Shown: piece by piece, positions 48,645 through 60,000 of the stretch
How the letters are laid out: each line of letters begins with the position of its first letter
Position numbering within the stretch: the first letter of the stretch is position 1
Assembly (NCBI GenBank): GCA_963662175.1
Contig: OY759218.1
Coordinates: 18,008,480 to 18,072,479 of the forward strand
Reading direction: 5' to 3'
Length of the DNA stretch: 64,000 nt
Source of the DNA: Aradus depressus
Taxonomy: Eukaryota; Arthropoda; Insecta; Hemiptera; Aradidae
Program-made: the position numbers and the translations under genes
Notes under the pieces: model-generated
Database searches by the model: none
Told to the model about the DNA's origin: nothing
The model's input: only the letters and a program-made list of their open reading frames with translations

Positions 48645-49087
48645 ATAGAACATCGATTAACCGTGTTCGCGATTAACCGTGGTGTGTAAGCAGTAAATAT
48701 AGGTTCCTAGAAACTTAGAGACAGAGTAGAGTGACAATGATGACAGTTTTGGCGCTAAAGATGAAAACATTCAAACAAGTCAAGCTATGGAAGCAGTTCA
48801 TGTCCTCCTGAACTTCTGCGAACAGGAAAACTTTGACTTCAATGATGTCTGTGTCAATGATGAATTTGAGAAAAATCGTAACTGAAGTAAGAAAAATCAT
48901 TTCAAACCGCAAAAAACAAAGAAGAGTTACTTAATATGTCTGACTCAAGCCCTGATAACGTTATAACATGACAATGTTCACACACATATGTAATTCGTTA
49001 AATAAAAAGTTTCTCGATTAAAGGTGGTTTTCATTTATCCGTGCGACCTCTCCCCCCATTACCCCGGATAATTGAGGATCTACAGTA
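48645..49087 (+). mobile_element. Tigger-like remnant
   Basis: The left end CAATAGAACATCGATTAACC and the right end, inverted, TAGATCCTCAATTATCCGGG resemble Tigger termini. Internal + strand NFCEQENFDFNDVCVNDEFE resembles the acidic tail of Tigger transposases. No catalytic domain. Confidence 0.6.
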
Positions 49088-49249
49088 ATTCACTAAAATA
49101 ATAAAACCTACTTACAAAATCAATTATAGGTACATGAGGCCTATCTACTAGTTTAATACAAAAGTATCTTAAGTCTTTGAACCCGACAACAGATATTATA
49201 AACTAACAAATACTTTTGAACTTCTAGGTATATTCATACATACAAGTAC

Positions 49250-50065
49250 AGGGAAAGTTATGGAATCGGACAGAAATTCATATTGTTTTCTCTGGTATCT
49301 TGTTTTCCGATCAACTGATTCCAAAAAATAAAAAAAATTGCCTGTCTGCGTGTGTGTCTATGAACACGAGAACCCCTGAAAGCAGTGTTTATAGCGTAAA
49401 GTCTAAATTTATGTAATAGGAGCAGCGCCAGTCTTGGCCGTTCACTTGGGTATAGGTTGCCAAGCCTTATGGAAATTCTGAGCTGAGCTATTCACGAGAG
49501 GATATTGAGACACTTTGACAAATATGAATCTGTAGTTGGGTAAAGTCCATTATTATTATTATTTACTAGACAGCCATCATTTCTTATCAATGAGTGTCCT
49601 TTTACCTTCTCAGCTATACCAAGTATAGAGGAAATTATGTAATCAGTCAAAAATTCGATGCGGATTTTCAATTTAATGTTTTCCGACCTCCAGATTCAAA
49701 ATATGAATAAGGACGACACTTATTAATTTTCAGCGAAATCGGCAGAAGTGAAGGGCGATCTGAGGGGGTTCAATTAAAAAAAACTGCCGATGTAAGGAAT
49801 GTATCGACATCTAATTTCATGAAGTCAAAACCCAATGAGGACATAGCCTGTCAAATTTCAGCGATATCGGCAAAAAAATGAGGATTCAAGGGAGGGGCTC
49901 AATTCAAAAACTCTAATAACTGCCGATATGATGAATTTATCGACAAAAAATTTAGTTTGAGGATTTAGGAGCCCCTACAGAAGTCAACCACTGAATAATA
50001 AGCGCAAACGGTCGACAGGTTGTGGATGGGGGAGCGAAAACTTAATGGATCAATTCGTTCTGGGG
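49250..50065 (+). repeat. Dispersed hairpin-ended repeat, two head-to-tail copies
   Basis: First partial copy 49250-49420 (GGGAAAGTTATGGAATCGG, TGAACACGAGAACCCCTGAA). Second 49600-50065 (CCTTCTCAGCTATACCAAGT, then TAATAACTGCCGATGTAATG-type blocks twice). Confidence 0.7.
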
Positions 50066-50504
50066 AAATACATAGCCTGTGAATCAGACTTTTTTTTCCG
50101 TATTTAATCCATTTTTCATCAAAATTCTTATCAATTACAGGATAACAGAGTTGTATGATTTCTCAAATTCATCACCCATCACTTCTCGAAAAGATCTGAA
50201 GAAAAACTCAGAATATATTCCCCTGCATGACAGTGCCCAGTTTAAAAGTAACGAGATGTACAAAGTAGCACTTTGATTATTCGAATTGCGAAATATTGGA
50301 GTTTCTCAGAAAAAACAAAATAAAAAAAAAAACAATTGCATTAAAGAGAAAAACTATTTAAAACCTAAGTCCTAAATGGATACCATCAAATAGCAAAGCT
50401 GACATATTGAACAATCTTCTACCACTAACGGAAGGTGGGTATGGAGGAAGGCCAGGCATAAAATACAAATAAAAAAATGTATGATACAAAAAATAATTCT
50501 TTAA

Positions 50505-51245
50505 TTAATTTTTTTTTTTTGGCGCATCGACAGCATGGCCATTGGCGCCCTTGTATACATATATATACTATAAATTCTCTACATATGCCTTAAATTATAT
50601 TACATGTTATAAGTTAACTTGTCGGAGAAAAACAAAAAGTTGGTTGAAGTGGATGGGGCTCTGTATGAGGATTGTCTGGAGGTTGTGAGGCAGGCCGGCT
50701 CTGTCCCTGGTTTTATGACTCATGCCCGGGCTTTAACTACGAGGTCATATCGCCTACTACCAGAGCGCTCTTTTGTCACTCTGGTGGACATGAGCCCGAC
50801 TCTACTGTGGGAGTCCTAAATTTTGCCTACCCTAAATTTTTATTCATCTAGGGTAGGGGTCTTTAACGAGTACCTGACATCGTACAGGCTCGGGACCATC
50901 GCTTAACGTCCCATCCGAAGGACGGCGTGCTTAAGTTTATTTTACCTCCCAGATAAAATAAACTAAGGGCCTCGGTCGGGCTACGAACCCACAACCTTGA
51001 GCTCAGTAGTCAAGCACGCATACCACTGAGCTACCGGCGCCCCCTGACTCTGTCCCTGTGTGGTCGAAGGCCATCACACTCTTCTAGGATATAAGCCATG
51101 GACAGCTGTTCCCCGCAGAGAGGACACCTCGGTTTATCTCTGCCCAAGAGGAGGTGTCCATGAGTCACTCGAGTATGGCCTGTTCTCAGTCTTGTCAAAA
51201 TAGCGCATCTGTCTATCTTGTGGAGACGATAACTCGCAATAGAAT
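50505..51245 (-). mobile_element. LINE 3' end (I/Jockey-type), split by a SINE
   Basis: The minus strand from 51245 reads ILTRLRTGHTRVTHGHLLLG, CPLCGEQLSMAYILEECDGL and RPHRDR; then comes the SINE, and the rest of the LINE continues to a 3' untranslated end GGCGCCAATGGCCATGCTGT and poly-A (50520-50505). LTRLRTGHTRxTHxxLL with the C-x2-C...C knuckle is the classical C-terminus of I/Jockey-group LINEs. Confidence 0.75.
50710..51047 (-). repeat. Complete tRNA-derived SINE with 11-bp target duplication
   Basis: Type copy of the family. The minus strand starts at the right: GGCGCCGGTAGCTCAGTGG (box A TAGCTCAGTGG), about 30 bp on GGGTTCGTAGCCCGACC (box B), then a conserved body with CGGATGGGACGTTAAGCG, GTACTCGTTAAAGACC and AGCCCGGGCATGAGTCATAA. 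It lies between two copies of CTCTGTCCCTG (50699-50709 and 51048-51058), inside a LINE. Confidence 0.92.
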
Positions 51246-51264
51246 GTTGAAATTTTGATTTTTT

Positions 51265-51425
51265 CCCGAGGTGTCTTTTTTTTTCTAATTTGACAATATT
51301 TCTGGACTTTCACGTCCCTTCTTCTGGTCACTGTAAACATTTGGTAAATAGAGACCAGAAGAAGGGACGTGAAAGTGTCCCGAAATATTGTCAAAAAAGA
51401 AGACACATCTGGATAAAATGCCGGA
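51265..51425. repeat. Inverted pair of family B hammerhead-like repeat
   Basis: Right arm, + strand: ACCAGAAGAAGGGACGTGAA, GTGTCCCGAAATATTGTC. The left arm is its inverse (GACAATATTTCTGGACTTTC, GTCCCTTCTTCTGGT). A loop of about 30 bp lies between. The core reads CAGAAGA instead of CTGAAGA. Confidence 0.75.
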
Positions 51426-51479
51426 TAAATCAACACACCAGAGAAGGTTAAGAAACACAATGTTTAACGTTTATATTGT

Positions 51480-51870
51480 CTAATTCCGCAAAAATATATG
51501 CATAAAGTACACCGGTTTCGGCTCAAAAAATAAACTGACTGAAACTTTATTTTATTAGCTTTCCTCTATGTCGACACAGATTGCAGAAATGTAATAGGAC
51601 ATAAACAAATCGACATGAAATGAGGATTCAAGTTTCCTAGAAAGAAAGACACCAATTGATTTACATCCAAATAGATCAAAGGGGAGGGAGACTTAACTTG
51701 ATTTGATTTGTGGTTTGAGAAGTAAGTAAAATTTAAGCTAAATGGGCAAAAGAGAAAGGAAGCTTGGCTTGAAACCCGCAATAACTGTCAATGGAATGAA
51801 CCTTTCAATACGAAAAGTGGATCCAGTAGTCGATAAGTACGGATTTTCAGCCAAATCAGTGATTTTCTAG
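51480..51870 (+). repeat. Family C fragment and diverged dispersed repeat
   Basis: Minus strand at 51480-51525: GAGCCGAAACCGGTGTACTT and TGCGGAATTAGACA (family C). From about 51545, blocks of the hairpin-ended dispersed family follow (CGACATGAAATGAGGATTC, TCAAAGGGGAGGGAG). Confidence 0.5.
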
Positions 51871-51899
51871 TTTTTTTTTTTTCAAAAATTAAGTATAGG

Positions 51900-52105
51900 T
51901 CACAAAAGGTTCATCCCCGCACTTCTAACTTGTTCCCTAACAGCAGAATATGGTAAAATAAATTGCGATTCGCGATTTACAACAATTTCTTCTTCTGAGT
52001 TTCCATCCCGAATGATTATTGCATCACTCAATGCTTCTTTGCTCTTCACAAAAACATAACTTTCAAAATTCGGAGCTACCTCCAGCTGTCGAACATTTAA
52101 CATAC
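51900..52105 (-). CDS. Sld5: Sld5 exon 3 (B domain, stop)
   Basis: 206 bp after a T-rich TTTTTTAG acceptor. Ends in GMNLL and TGA. SYVFVKSKEA aligns to SYVFLRVRER of human GINS4. Confidence 0.95.
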
Positions 52106-52612
52106 CTAAAAAAAAAAAAATAAAAAAAAAAAATAAATAAATATAAATAACTTAGTCGTTAATTAAACTAACTGAGCCATTAAATTACATTAGAAAATTG
52201 TGGTAATACATTAGAAACTTGAATTTACAATCCTGGGGATCGCGAATTCCAGCCATTTTTCAAACAGAAAAATTCCGGGCTTGATTAAAATATTTTTTAA
52301 ATGTTCAACATTTTATTGAAAATATTTCAAAACAAATTCTTTTTACTTTCCCAGCTATACAAAGTAAACGAGAAGTTGTGTCAAAAATTCGGTACTGTGT
52401 TTTTACCGGAATTTCATGGTTTTCAACACCATGAACCCAAGAAAGAAAAAAATAAATTTCAATTCTGTGGCGTGTATTTGATATGTCAACACCCTCAGTT
52501 GTGCACATACACAAATTTATTTCATTTGATATATTTCTAATTAACTAGAAACTCATATCCAAAGATTGCAATCAATGAAAAGAAACAATTTTAATCAAGG
52601 TGTGTGCTTATA

Positions 52613-52657
<45 letters not shown>

Positions 52658-55436
52658 TTTTTTTATTTACAAACAGAAGAATATATAACAAATACAACAA
52701 GCAAATATTCTAAGGGAGAAAAAAATGACAATGACAATAGAAGAAATCACCCAGTGGTGTCATTCCCTAGGCACTGAGTTGCACTCATTTATAAATCACT
52801 GGTACAGCCTGATATGAGGTCTCTGGGCCATTGGCGCTTAAGGCGTCGTTCGGCAAGAGTGGCAGAAGGGAGGGCACGGACTAGAGGATTACTGTGGGTA
52901 CTATAGGAGGAAAATAATCTTTTATATCTGAATTTAGGTAATTCGGGGACAAAGTGAATATTGAGATCAGTGTAAAGAGTTTTGTTGAAGATGAGAGCAT
53001 TGGCTACTGTACGAAGGTTTTTGGATTGCAAGGATTGAATGCGTTGAAGATTGGAAGCCATGGCAGACCCCATAGTTCAAGTAGGCTAGAGTATTGCATT
53101 GTATATTAGTCGTCTAACTGTCTTTGTAACAGTTTGTAACGTCTGTTCATTTCTTATCTTTTCAGTATGTTGTGAGGATTCCATGTCGCTTATTAAATAA
53201 AACAACGTCATAACTCAAAAAACTTAGTTTCTACAAAATCCCAGTTTAAAGTTTTGAATTACTCTCATTCAGGTACCAAATATTTATGTCTTACATTCAA
53301 AGCAATACAGTTTTAACACACAATATGACTCCCTTGCAAGGAATTTGTACACAGAAGAGTACCATGGTAAACTCACAACTGAAATAATACTCTATTGCCG
53401 TAAACTGAAACTACAAAACCCACTAGCACAAGCACGACACTATTGCTCTCTGCAGGCGAGTTTTTTGAGTTACACATATGACGTTCTACCAGATAAAAGT
53501 TCATACAAAGTGCAGTCCACCTGTATAAATAATTCAAAATTGGCGTTTTTTGAGATATGACATTGTTGTATTTAATGAGCGATGTCATTCGCTTGTCAAG
53601 TATGAGGCCTAGGTAACGAACATCGTTTTTCGAAGGAAAGGGATCGCTGCTGAGGAAGTCAGGCGGACAAGTATATTTTCGTCCAAGAGTGAATACTATG
53701 TTAACGGACTTCTTGTCATTCACCTTAATTCTCCACTTTTCATACCAAGATTCAATAATATATTTCTTATTCAGAATATAACTATTTAGTTCAACATTCA
53801 CAAAATATAATAATAAATGTCAAATAACTTCAAATATAACAGTTACCACAAAGCCCACACAAACAAAAGTTTAATCCGAAAAATGAAGTAGGCCTAATGA
53901 AAATACATTAAAAGCCTCAGGTTAATCAATGAACTTTTAAATAAGCTTATAAATTATTTATCGCAGTGTACACACGTTTTCACGCTAGTTGGATTGTAAA
54001 ATACTTTTTTTTTTAAATACATACCTACTTTTTCAGGCATACGCTCGCATATATCTTTTAAGGGTTCCACAATATCAGTTATAAAGTCTTGCATATATTT
54101 TATTTCTTCAGCAGACAGTACACTAGGATTTTTAGCTAACCATAAGGCGAATGTTTCAATTTTCTTTAGTCGTGTTCGTAAATATGACCGAATGTAGTAC
54201 TGAATTCTTTCCAATTCTTGCCGGTGGATCAAGGATCGCAGATCTGTCGGATCAAGATGGCTTACATTTGTTTTCATTTGATCCACCTAAAAATAAAAGT
54301 AATTTTTCATAAGAGTAATAAGTAATGTTCAATGGTTTTCTATGCGCCTGGCGCTGCAGACTGTGATTGCAATCACTGTTACTAAGAACATAGTTCTTTC
54401 AGTTGCGATTTCTTTTGAACGTTCCTACCCTCTGCTCGTTGTTTCGCAAGTAAAACACATGCGCCAAGCAATACACAAAATATATATCGACGGTGGAAAG
54501 GTAAAAGGTTGTAACCCACAAAACATAAATTTTACAATATTAACAAAAAACGCATTATCTAGTACATTTGATGTTGGTTGATGTGGGTTACAACAATTTA
54601 AAAACTGAAATGAACTATTATTCCCGTCAATTGAGGCTTGCAACCTTTTATCAGTACATCCGCAAAGTCGGAGAGTCTCAATTGGTGCATTAATCACATT
54701 TCCAGACATTTGTGGGTTACAACCTTTTACCTTTCCACCGTCGATATATAAGGAAAATTCTGAACGTTGACTGAAATAAGAATCATCTTACAAATTCTTC
54801 ACACTATATTTCTTCTAAATAACAAGTAAGCTGCGTTCGATTGTTTAATAGTTCAGTGTTCTTTACGCATCATTTATTTGTAGCATTATAGGATTTTGTT
54901 TTGTTAAATAATTAATTATTGCTGCTCTATTGATCTGATTGTCATTAAGACTTGTTAGTTTGTTACTTAAGTTTTGTAAGTTCAATGCGCAATAAAGAAT
55001 CATCTTCAATTTCAAAGTACTACATTTTAAGCAAGCAAATACATTCATAAAATGGCATATGTTAGCAAATGAGTGTAGTGAGTAACAAAGGAGAACATAT
55101 TATTATAGATAATTAGTTAGCATACGCTCATTCGTAAACTCAAGTGCGATAGAAACAGTGACTTAAGCCAATATCTAGTAGTCAGCGAACTGACTTTCGG
55201 GCCAATGCATAGCCGGGTACATGAAAAACAACAACCGTATTTCTTTCCAGGAAATAAATTGTTTTGAAAGAACTTACTTGTTCAAGCATAACTTCAATAA
55301 ATTCTGCTTTATGAGGCAATAATTCGGGACTTAGTTTCTCATTTTTCCACACTTCCTGGATTATTTTCAAAACTGCCTGTGCTGTCATTACTTCTTCATC
55401 TTCCTGTTCTTCACTTTCTGGTAAAGTATCGTCCAT
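51900..55436 (-). CDS. Sld5: GINS complex subunit Sld5 (GINS4), complete, 3 exons
   Basis: Subunit of the GINS tetramer, which with Cdc45 and MCM2-7 makes the replicative CMG helicase in the nucleus. Exons 55436-55278, 54286-54025 and 52105-51900 join in frame to 208 codons plus TGA; human GINS4 is 223 residues. The N-terminus has an acidic leader then VLKIIQEVWKNEKLSPELLP, as in Sld5. The middle has LIHRQELERIQYYIRSYLRT and RLKKIETFALWL (the helical A domain). The end has APNFESYVFVKSKEA and FILPYSAVREQVRSAGMNLL (the small beta B domain). The start ATG has no rival upstream in frame. Intron 1 carries a MITE; intron 2 carries a Jockey LINE, another MITE and a TA array. No sign of damage. Confidence 0.95.
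52335..52545 (+). repeat. Dispersed hairpin-ended repeat, copy in Sld5 intron 2
   Basis: TTTACTTTCCCAGCTATACA, GTCAAAAATTCGGTACTG and CCGGAATTTCATGGTTTTC. Confidence 0.7.
52611..52654. repeat. (TA)n microsatellite
   Basis: TA run with a GTG interruption near its start. Confidence 0.9.
52790..53800 (-). mobile_element. Jockey-type LINE fragment, interrupted by a MITE
   Basis: The minus strand from 53790 reads WYEKWRIKVNDKKSVNIVFT, RYLGLILDKRMT, is interrupted at 53581-53187, then resumes WNPHNILKR, SNLQRIQSLQSKNLRTVAN, LVRALPSATLAERRLKRQWP. These are the thumb and post-RT motifs of Jockey elements. It carries scattered stops and is inactive. Confidence 0.85.
53187..53581. mobile_element. MITE inside the Jockey LINE, 395 bp
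   Basis: Ends CGCTTATTAAATAAAACAAC and the inverse of CGCTCATTAAATACAACAAT, both followed inward by GTCATA and CTCAAAAAAC (terminal repeats of 37 bp with 4 mismatches). Flanked by ATGT on both sides (53183-53186 and 53582-53585). Removing it with one ATGT restores the LINE frame. Superfamily unknown. Confidence 0.88.
54025..54286 (-). CDS. Sld5: Sld5 exon 2 (A domain)
   Basis: 262 bp between TTTTTAG and GTATGT. Phase 0 in, one base out. VDQMKTNVSHLDPTDLRSL then RQELERIQYYIRSYLRTRL. Confidence 0.96.
54483..54750. mobile_element. MITE in Sld5 intron 1, 268 bp
   Basis: Terminal inverted repeats of about 40 bp: ATATCGACGGTGGAAAGGTA, AAAGGTTGTAACCCACAAA, and the perfect inverse at the right end. 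A third GGGTTACAAC lies inside at about 54584. AT-rich flanks make the target duplication ambiguous (TA or ATAT). Confidence 0.9.
55278..55436 (-). CDS. Sld5: Sld5 exon 1 (start)
   Basis: 159 bp from ATG to GTAAGT. MDDTLPESEEQEDEEVMTAQ then VLKIIQEVWKNEKLSPELLP and FIEVMLEQ. Confidence 0.95.
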
Positions 55437-57355
55437 TTTGTCAAAAAATGTAGATTCAATTAAAATGCTAGAAATATAAAATTACAATATAAGAACATGT
55501 AAATCGTAAATTGTCATATTTTTTTCGGAAATTCTTTTTACAAAAATAAAAAAAGAATGAACAATAAATAAACTGTATTTTTCAGAAGACTTATCTTAAA
55601 TATAAGTGCAGTTTCTAATTCTATAAAACAATATTTACTAAATCAGTGTTTAGACTCTGTGAAAGTCCTCTATCTTGACGGAAAGTGAATAAAAGAGACT
55701 ATCCGTTAGTATGTAAGAACCAAAAATTGCAACCAAACTGGATTTAAGTATTTATGTTAAATTCTGGAGCTGGGACTTGTTCTATTACTAAAACGGCTTT
55801 TCAAAATGGCAACAGTTCAATTATTTAATGCTTATTTGTCTTATCGTGGGCGCCAGTATGGCGCATACTTACCCAAAAAGTTTTAATTTGTCAGTGTTAA
55901 ATCAGTTTCGTTTATACATGCTCTTCCTAATATTTCAAGATCATTTTCCGTATTGTAATTGTGAAGGGAACTTGTACAATATTTCGAAATTTCTTCTAAT
56001 AAGTATAATAACCATTGCTCTTCAGCATCAATACTTTTTTCTAATTTTCGTGAAAACTATCTTTTTTCCGACATACAATTGATGGTTTTCATCAATTTTC
56101 GAGTTTTTTCTTTTTTTCTATTTTTGCCGATTAGATATTTCAAGCGTTTTTTTCTGAAATTAATAGCTCAAAACAAGTTGGTCGTAAATTATTACCTTCT
56201 TGTTTTTAAAAAATCTTTCAAATTTAAAAGAAAACAGGAATAAACAATACATTAACGGTATTTTTCAGAAGCCTTACCTGAAATAAAACTACGTGAATGT
56301 TTCAAGTATGTCTGTAGTCTATAATTCCAAAAATCAGCAACCTCACCTAGGCTAAATAAATATACTTTTTATATTCTACTATTAAAGAAAAAAGTTAGCT
56401 AACGAACTTCAAGAAAATATAACATAAAAATAATCCGGGAGGTTATTATAGTGTTACATATATATCGCCTGTTCTCTTGATCATGTATAATAATATATTA
56501 CATCTGCTTTTTTTAATTATATATTGTATTTCATCTGTTCTTGGGTTTATTTTTTTCTTGTTTTAAAATATTTTTAAAAAAAAAATGGAAGAGAGAAACT
56601 ATTCAAAAATTGTTTGTATGGTTCAGTCACAAACTCTCTCCCCACCACTTCTAGAATTTTTTAAAAAATAGAAACGTTTTTGTAAAAGAAATTTGTTTAT
56701 AACAAAAAAAAAAAAATTTAAAATATGACAATTCAAATATAGACGAAAACAGCACAATTTTGTTTTACATGTGATCAATTAATGAATATATTAAACTTCA
56801 CAAATTATACAAAATAACTATTACAGTATGGGTTGTTCACGTTTTGATATGCCTCCGTATCTGTGATTAAAGACATTTCCTAATTTCAGTACAAGTTGTG
56901 AGATACAATGCTAGTTTATGTAGAAGTAAAAAAAAAAAAAAATGTTAGTAAAAATGTTATATGACATTTTGAATTATATACGAAGTTCAAAAAAATAAAT
57001 AAATTAGAATGAATCCTTGACCCTAACATACTAAAGCTAATGACTAGATGCAACTACTAAACCTTCGTCATTTTTGACTTCTCTTAGTAATTTGATATAT
57101 TGAAAAAAAGGCAATTCCATCTAATGATATATTTATTTTAATTTATAAAATATGTGGTGTGGCCTTACCGAACATTCCTATACCAACTACTCTTTAACAG
57201 ATCACCCTCGCTTCTCCACCCCTCTCCCAAAATCATACTGGCGTTACTTGATATATAAAAGTAATGTGTTGGCGTTAGCAGTTTTTTGTTTTATTACAAA
57301 GCGTAGTTCTGTGAGTGACTTTCTTATTCCCTTTGGGGTGCTATACCTTTGGTCG
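55437..57355. other. Upstream of Sld5, AT-rich
   Basis: Presumed 5' flank of Sld5 and intergenic DNA. No gene or bounded repeat recognised. An 84-codon hydrophobic frame at 55828-56082 has no supporting motif. Confidence 0.4.
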
Positions 57356-57359
57356 TAGT

Positions 57360-57435
57360 GGTCCCATGTGGACAATCCCTTAACGTTCCATCCGAAGGGC
57401 GGCGTGCATAAGGGCCTCAGCGGGTGAACGCAGTA
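57360..57435 (-). repeat. tRNA-SINE fragment
   Basis: CCCTTAACGTTCCATCCGAA then GGCGGCGTGCATAAGGGCCT matches the body centre of the SINE. Confidence 0.6.
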
Positions 57436-57719
57436 ATGTATGGACCTTAAACAATCTCAAATGGCTCGGTTGAAACCCAGGAGAGTTTGTTCAATTATAT
57501 TATTTAAATTATATAAAAATGTATATTATGTTGTGTTTTATTGGTCACTTCGATAAGTCTGTTTTATTACATGATTTCATTTTTTAGGATTAACTTTAGT
57601 TCTACAGGGAAAGACGCGTGACATCGAGACTTAATCCAAGCCGATTGAGGCGAACAACATTCATTTACAGTCATGATAATGCAATAAATTTTCTTGATAA
57701 ATCACCGCTTGAGATGACT

Positions 57720-57960
57720 TGAAATGGAAAGTATATATATTTTGAGATGAGCCAAAACTCAAAACCTGAAAATCTCATGAATTCAACAAGGAAAAAATAA
57801 ATCCTGTATGTCTGTGAACACGGTAAATATACTGATACGAAATTGTATACGGTTTATCCAGAAACACATAAGGACTACTACACCTATTAATTTTCAGGGG
57901 AGGATTAACATAAAAACTTCAATAACTGCCGATAATTAAATAAACTAAAAAAAATAGTTT
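57720..57960 (+). repeat. Dispersed hairpin-ended repeat, diverged copy
   Basis: TGTCTGTGAACACGGTAAAT, GATACGAAATTGTATACGG, CCTATTAATTTTCAGGGG and ACTTCAATAACTGCCGATAA. Confidence 0.6.
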
Positions 57961-58885
57961 TTATTTGCTTGCAAGTTACCAATAGGACCTTCAAATTTCC
58001 CGTGCGTCTGATTCCTAAATCAGCAATCAGCTGTTACTTAAATGTACATGTACAAAACAAGTCATATTACATTTATTTAAATATATATAAATTCGATCAT
58101 TTCATTTCCTCGCTCAAAATCGTAATTTATGTTATACCTCATACTCTTAAAGCTGATTTTACATGCGCAGTAAAAATGCAAAGCGCAGCAGCAGCAAATG
58201 CACGCTACTGGATGTGAGTCACTTAATTCTAAAAGCACGCTTTTTTCCGCATTTTTGCCTCTCACGTAAAGGGAACATAATATTATAGTCAGTGGTTACC
58301 TCAGGGTGAGCTTCTAGGGGTCCGAGTCTCCCAAGTTAATAACAAAAAGTCTGCAACTCTAACCACGGAAACAGCGGGCTGTGCCCCCTGGAGTCTATAC
58401 CCCCCACCCTCGTAATCTATCTTTGCCCCCCCCCCCCCTGCTCAAAATCCTGGCTACGCCCCTGGTAATAACCTTAAGGTTCCACGAGTAAACTTGAAAC
58501 CATACAAGTGAAGCCCCGTCCTTTTCTCAAGACAACCACTTGACAGAAATCTTCATCCGAAAAGAAACTTAAAGTAAAAACCCATTTTCGCGATGGTGAC
58601 TGTATGTGAGCGTGTTCTTTGTGTCTGTAATTGGAGCTTTATGAACGCTCCAACTCGGAAACAAGTGCAGCTATGAACTTGAAATTTGAAATGAAGGTGC
58701 ACCATGTGCTAATTTAGATCTCATTAGATTATGTATAAGAAAGTCTTTTATGACCACCAGCGTGAACTAATCAAGTAAGTTTTTGCTCTCCCGCTGACAT
58801 TCTTCCGATTTGGTTGAAAATGTATACGTATGATGAAGATCACTATAGTTGTTGTCCATCCACAAGTTATTTTGAAGTTTTTGAT

Positions 58886-60000
58886 TTCATGTCTCTACAT
58901 TCATTAAAACGGCAGTTATCAGGGTTTTTAGTTGAGCACCTCTCAATAGGTGTTTTTACTTCCTCAGCTATTCGAAGTATAGGGGAAGTTATGTATGTTT
59001 TCAACGGAATTTCATGTCTATACATTCATTAAAATGGCAGTTATCAGGGTTTTTAGTTAAGCACCTCTCAATAGGTGTTTTTACTTCCTCAGCTATTCGA
59101 AGTATAGGGGAAGTTATGTATGTTTTCATCGGAATTTCATGTCTATACATTCATTAAAACGGCAGTTATCAGGGTTTTTAGTTGAGCACCTCTCAATAGG
59201 TGTTTTTACTTCCTCAGCTATTCGAAGTATAGGAGAAGTTATATATGTTTTCATCGGAATTTCATGTCTATACATTCATTAAAACGGCAGTTATCAGGGT
59301 TTTTAGTTGAGCACCTCTCAATAGGTGTTTTTACTTCCTCAGCTATTCGAAGTATAGGGGAAGTTATGTATGTTTTCAACGGAATTTCATGTCTATACAT
59401 TCATTAAAACGGCAGTTATCAGGGTTTTTAGTTGAGCACCTCTCAATAGGTGTTTTTACTTCCTCAGCTATTCGAAGTATAGGAGAAGTTATATATGTTT
59501 TCATCGGAATTTCATGTCTATACATTCATTAAAACGGCAGTTATCAGGGTTTTTAGTTGAGCACCTCTCAATAGGTGTTTTTACTTCCTCAGCTATTCGA
59601 AGTATAGGGGAAGTTATGTATGTTTTCAACGGAATTTCATGTCTATACATTCATTAAAACGGCAGTTATCAGGGTTTTTAGTTGAGCACCTCTCAATAGG
59701 TGTTTTTACTTCCTCAGCTATTCGAAGTATAGGGGAAGTTATATATGTTTTCATCGGAATTTCATGTCTATACATTCATTAAAACGGCAGTTATCAGGGT
59801 TTTTAGTTGAGCACCTCTCAATAGGTGTTTTTACTTCCTCAGCTATTCGAAGTATAGGGGAAGTTATGTATGTTTTCAACGGAATTTCATGTCTATACAT
59901 TCATTAAAACGGCAGTTATCAGGGTTTTTAGTTGAGCACCTCTCAATAGGTGTTCTTACTTCCTCAGCTATTCGAAGTATAGGGGAAGTTATGTATGGAA
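58886..60000 (+). repeat. Satellite array, 125-bp unit, nine copies
   Basis: The marker GGCAGTTATCAGGG occurs at 58911, 59036, 59161, 59286, 59411, 59536, 59661, 59786 and 59911, exactly 125 bp apart. Each unit includes TTTTTACTTCCTCAGCTATT then CGAAGTATAGGGGAAGTTAT, the hairpin end of the dispersed family. From copy 3 on, two variants alternate (AGGAGAAGTTATATATG with TTTTCATCGG, versus AGGGGAAGTTATGTATG with TTTTCAACGG). Confidence 0.97.

Noticed and set aside
53345..53560. 71-codon open frame on the plus strand
   Set aside because: Lies within the MITE nested in the Jockey fragment.
58886..60000. CRISPR-like array
   Set aside because: Units of 125 bp are contiguous with no unique spacers, and the context is eukaryotic. 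It is a satellite.
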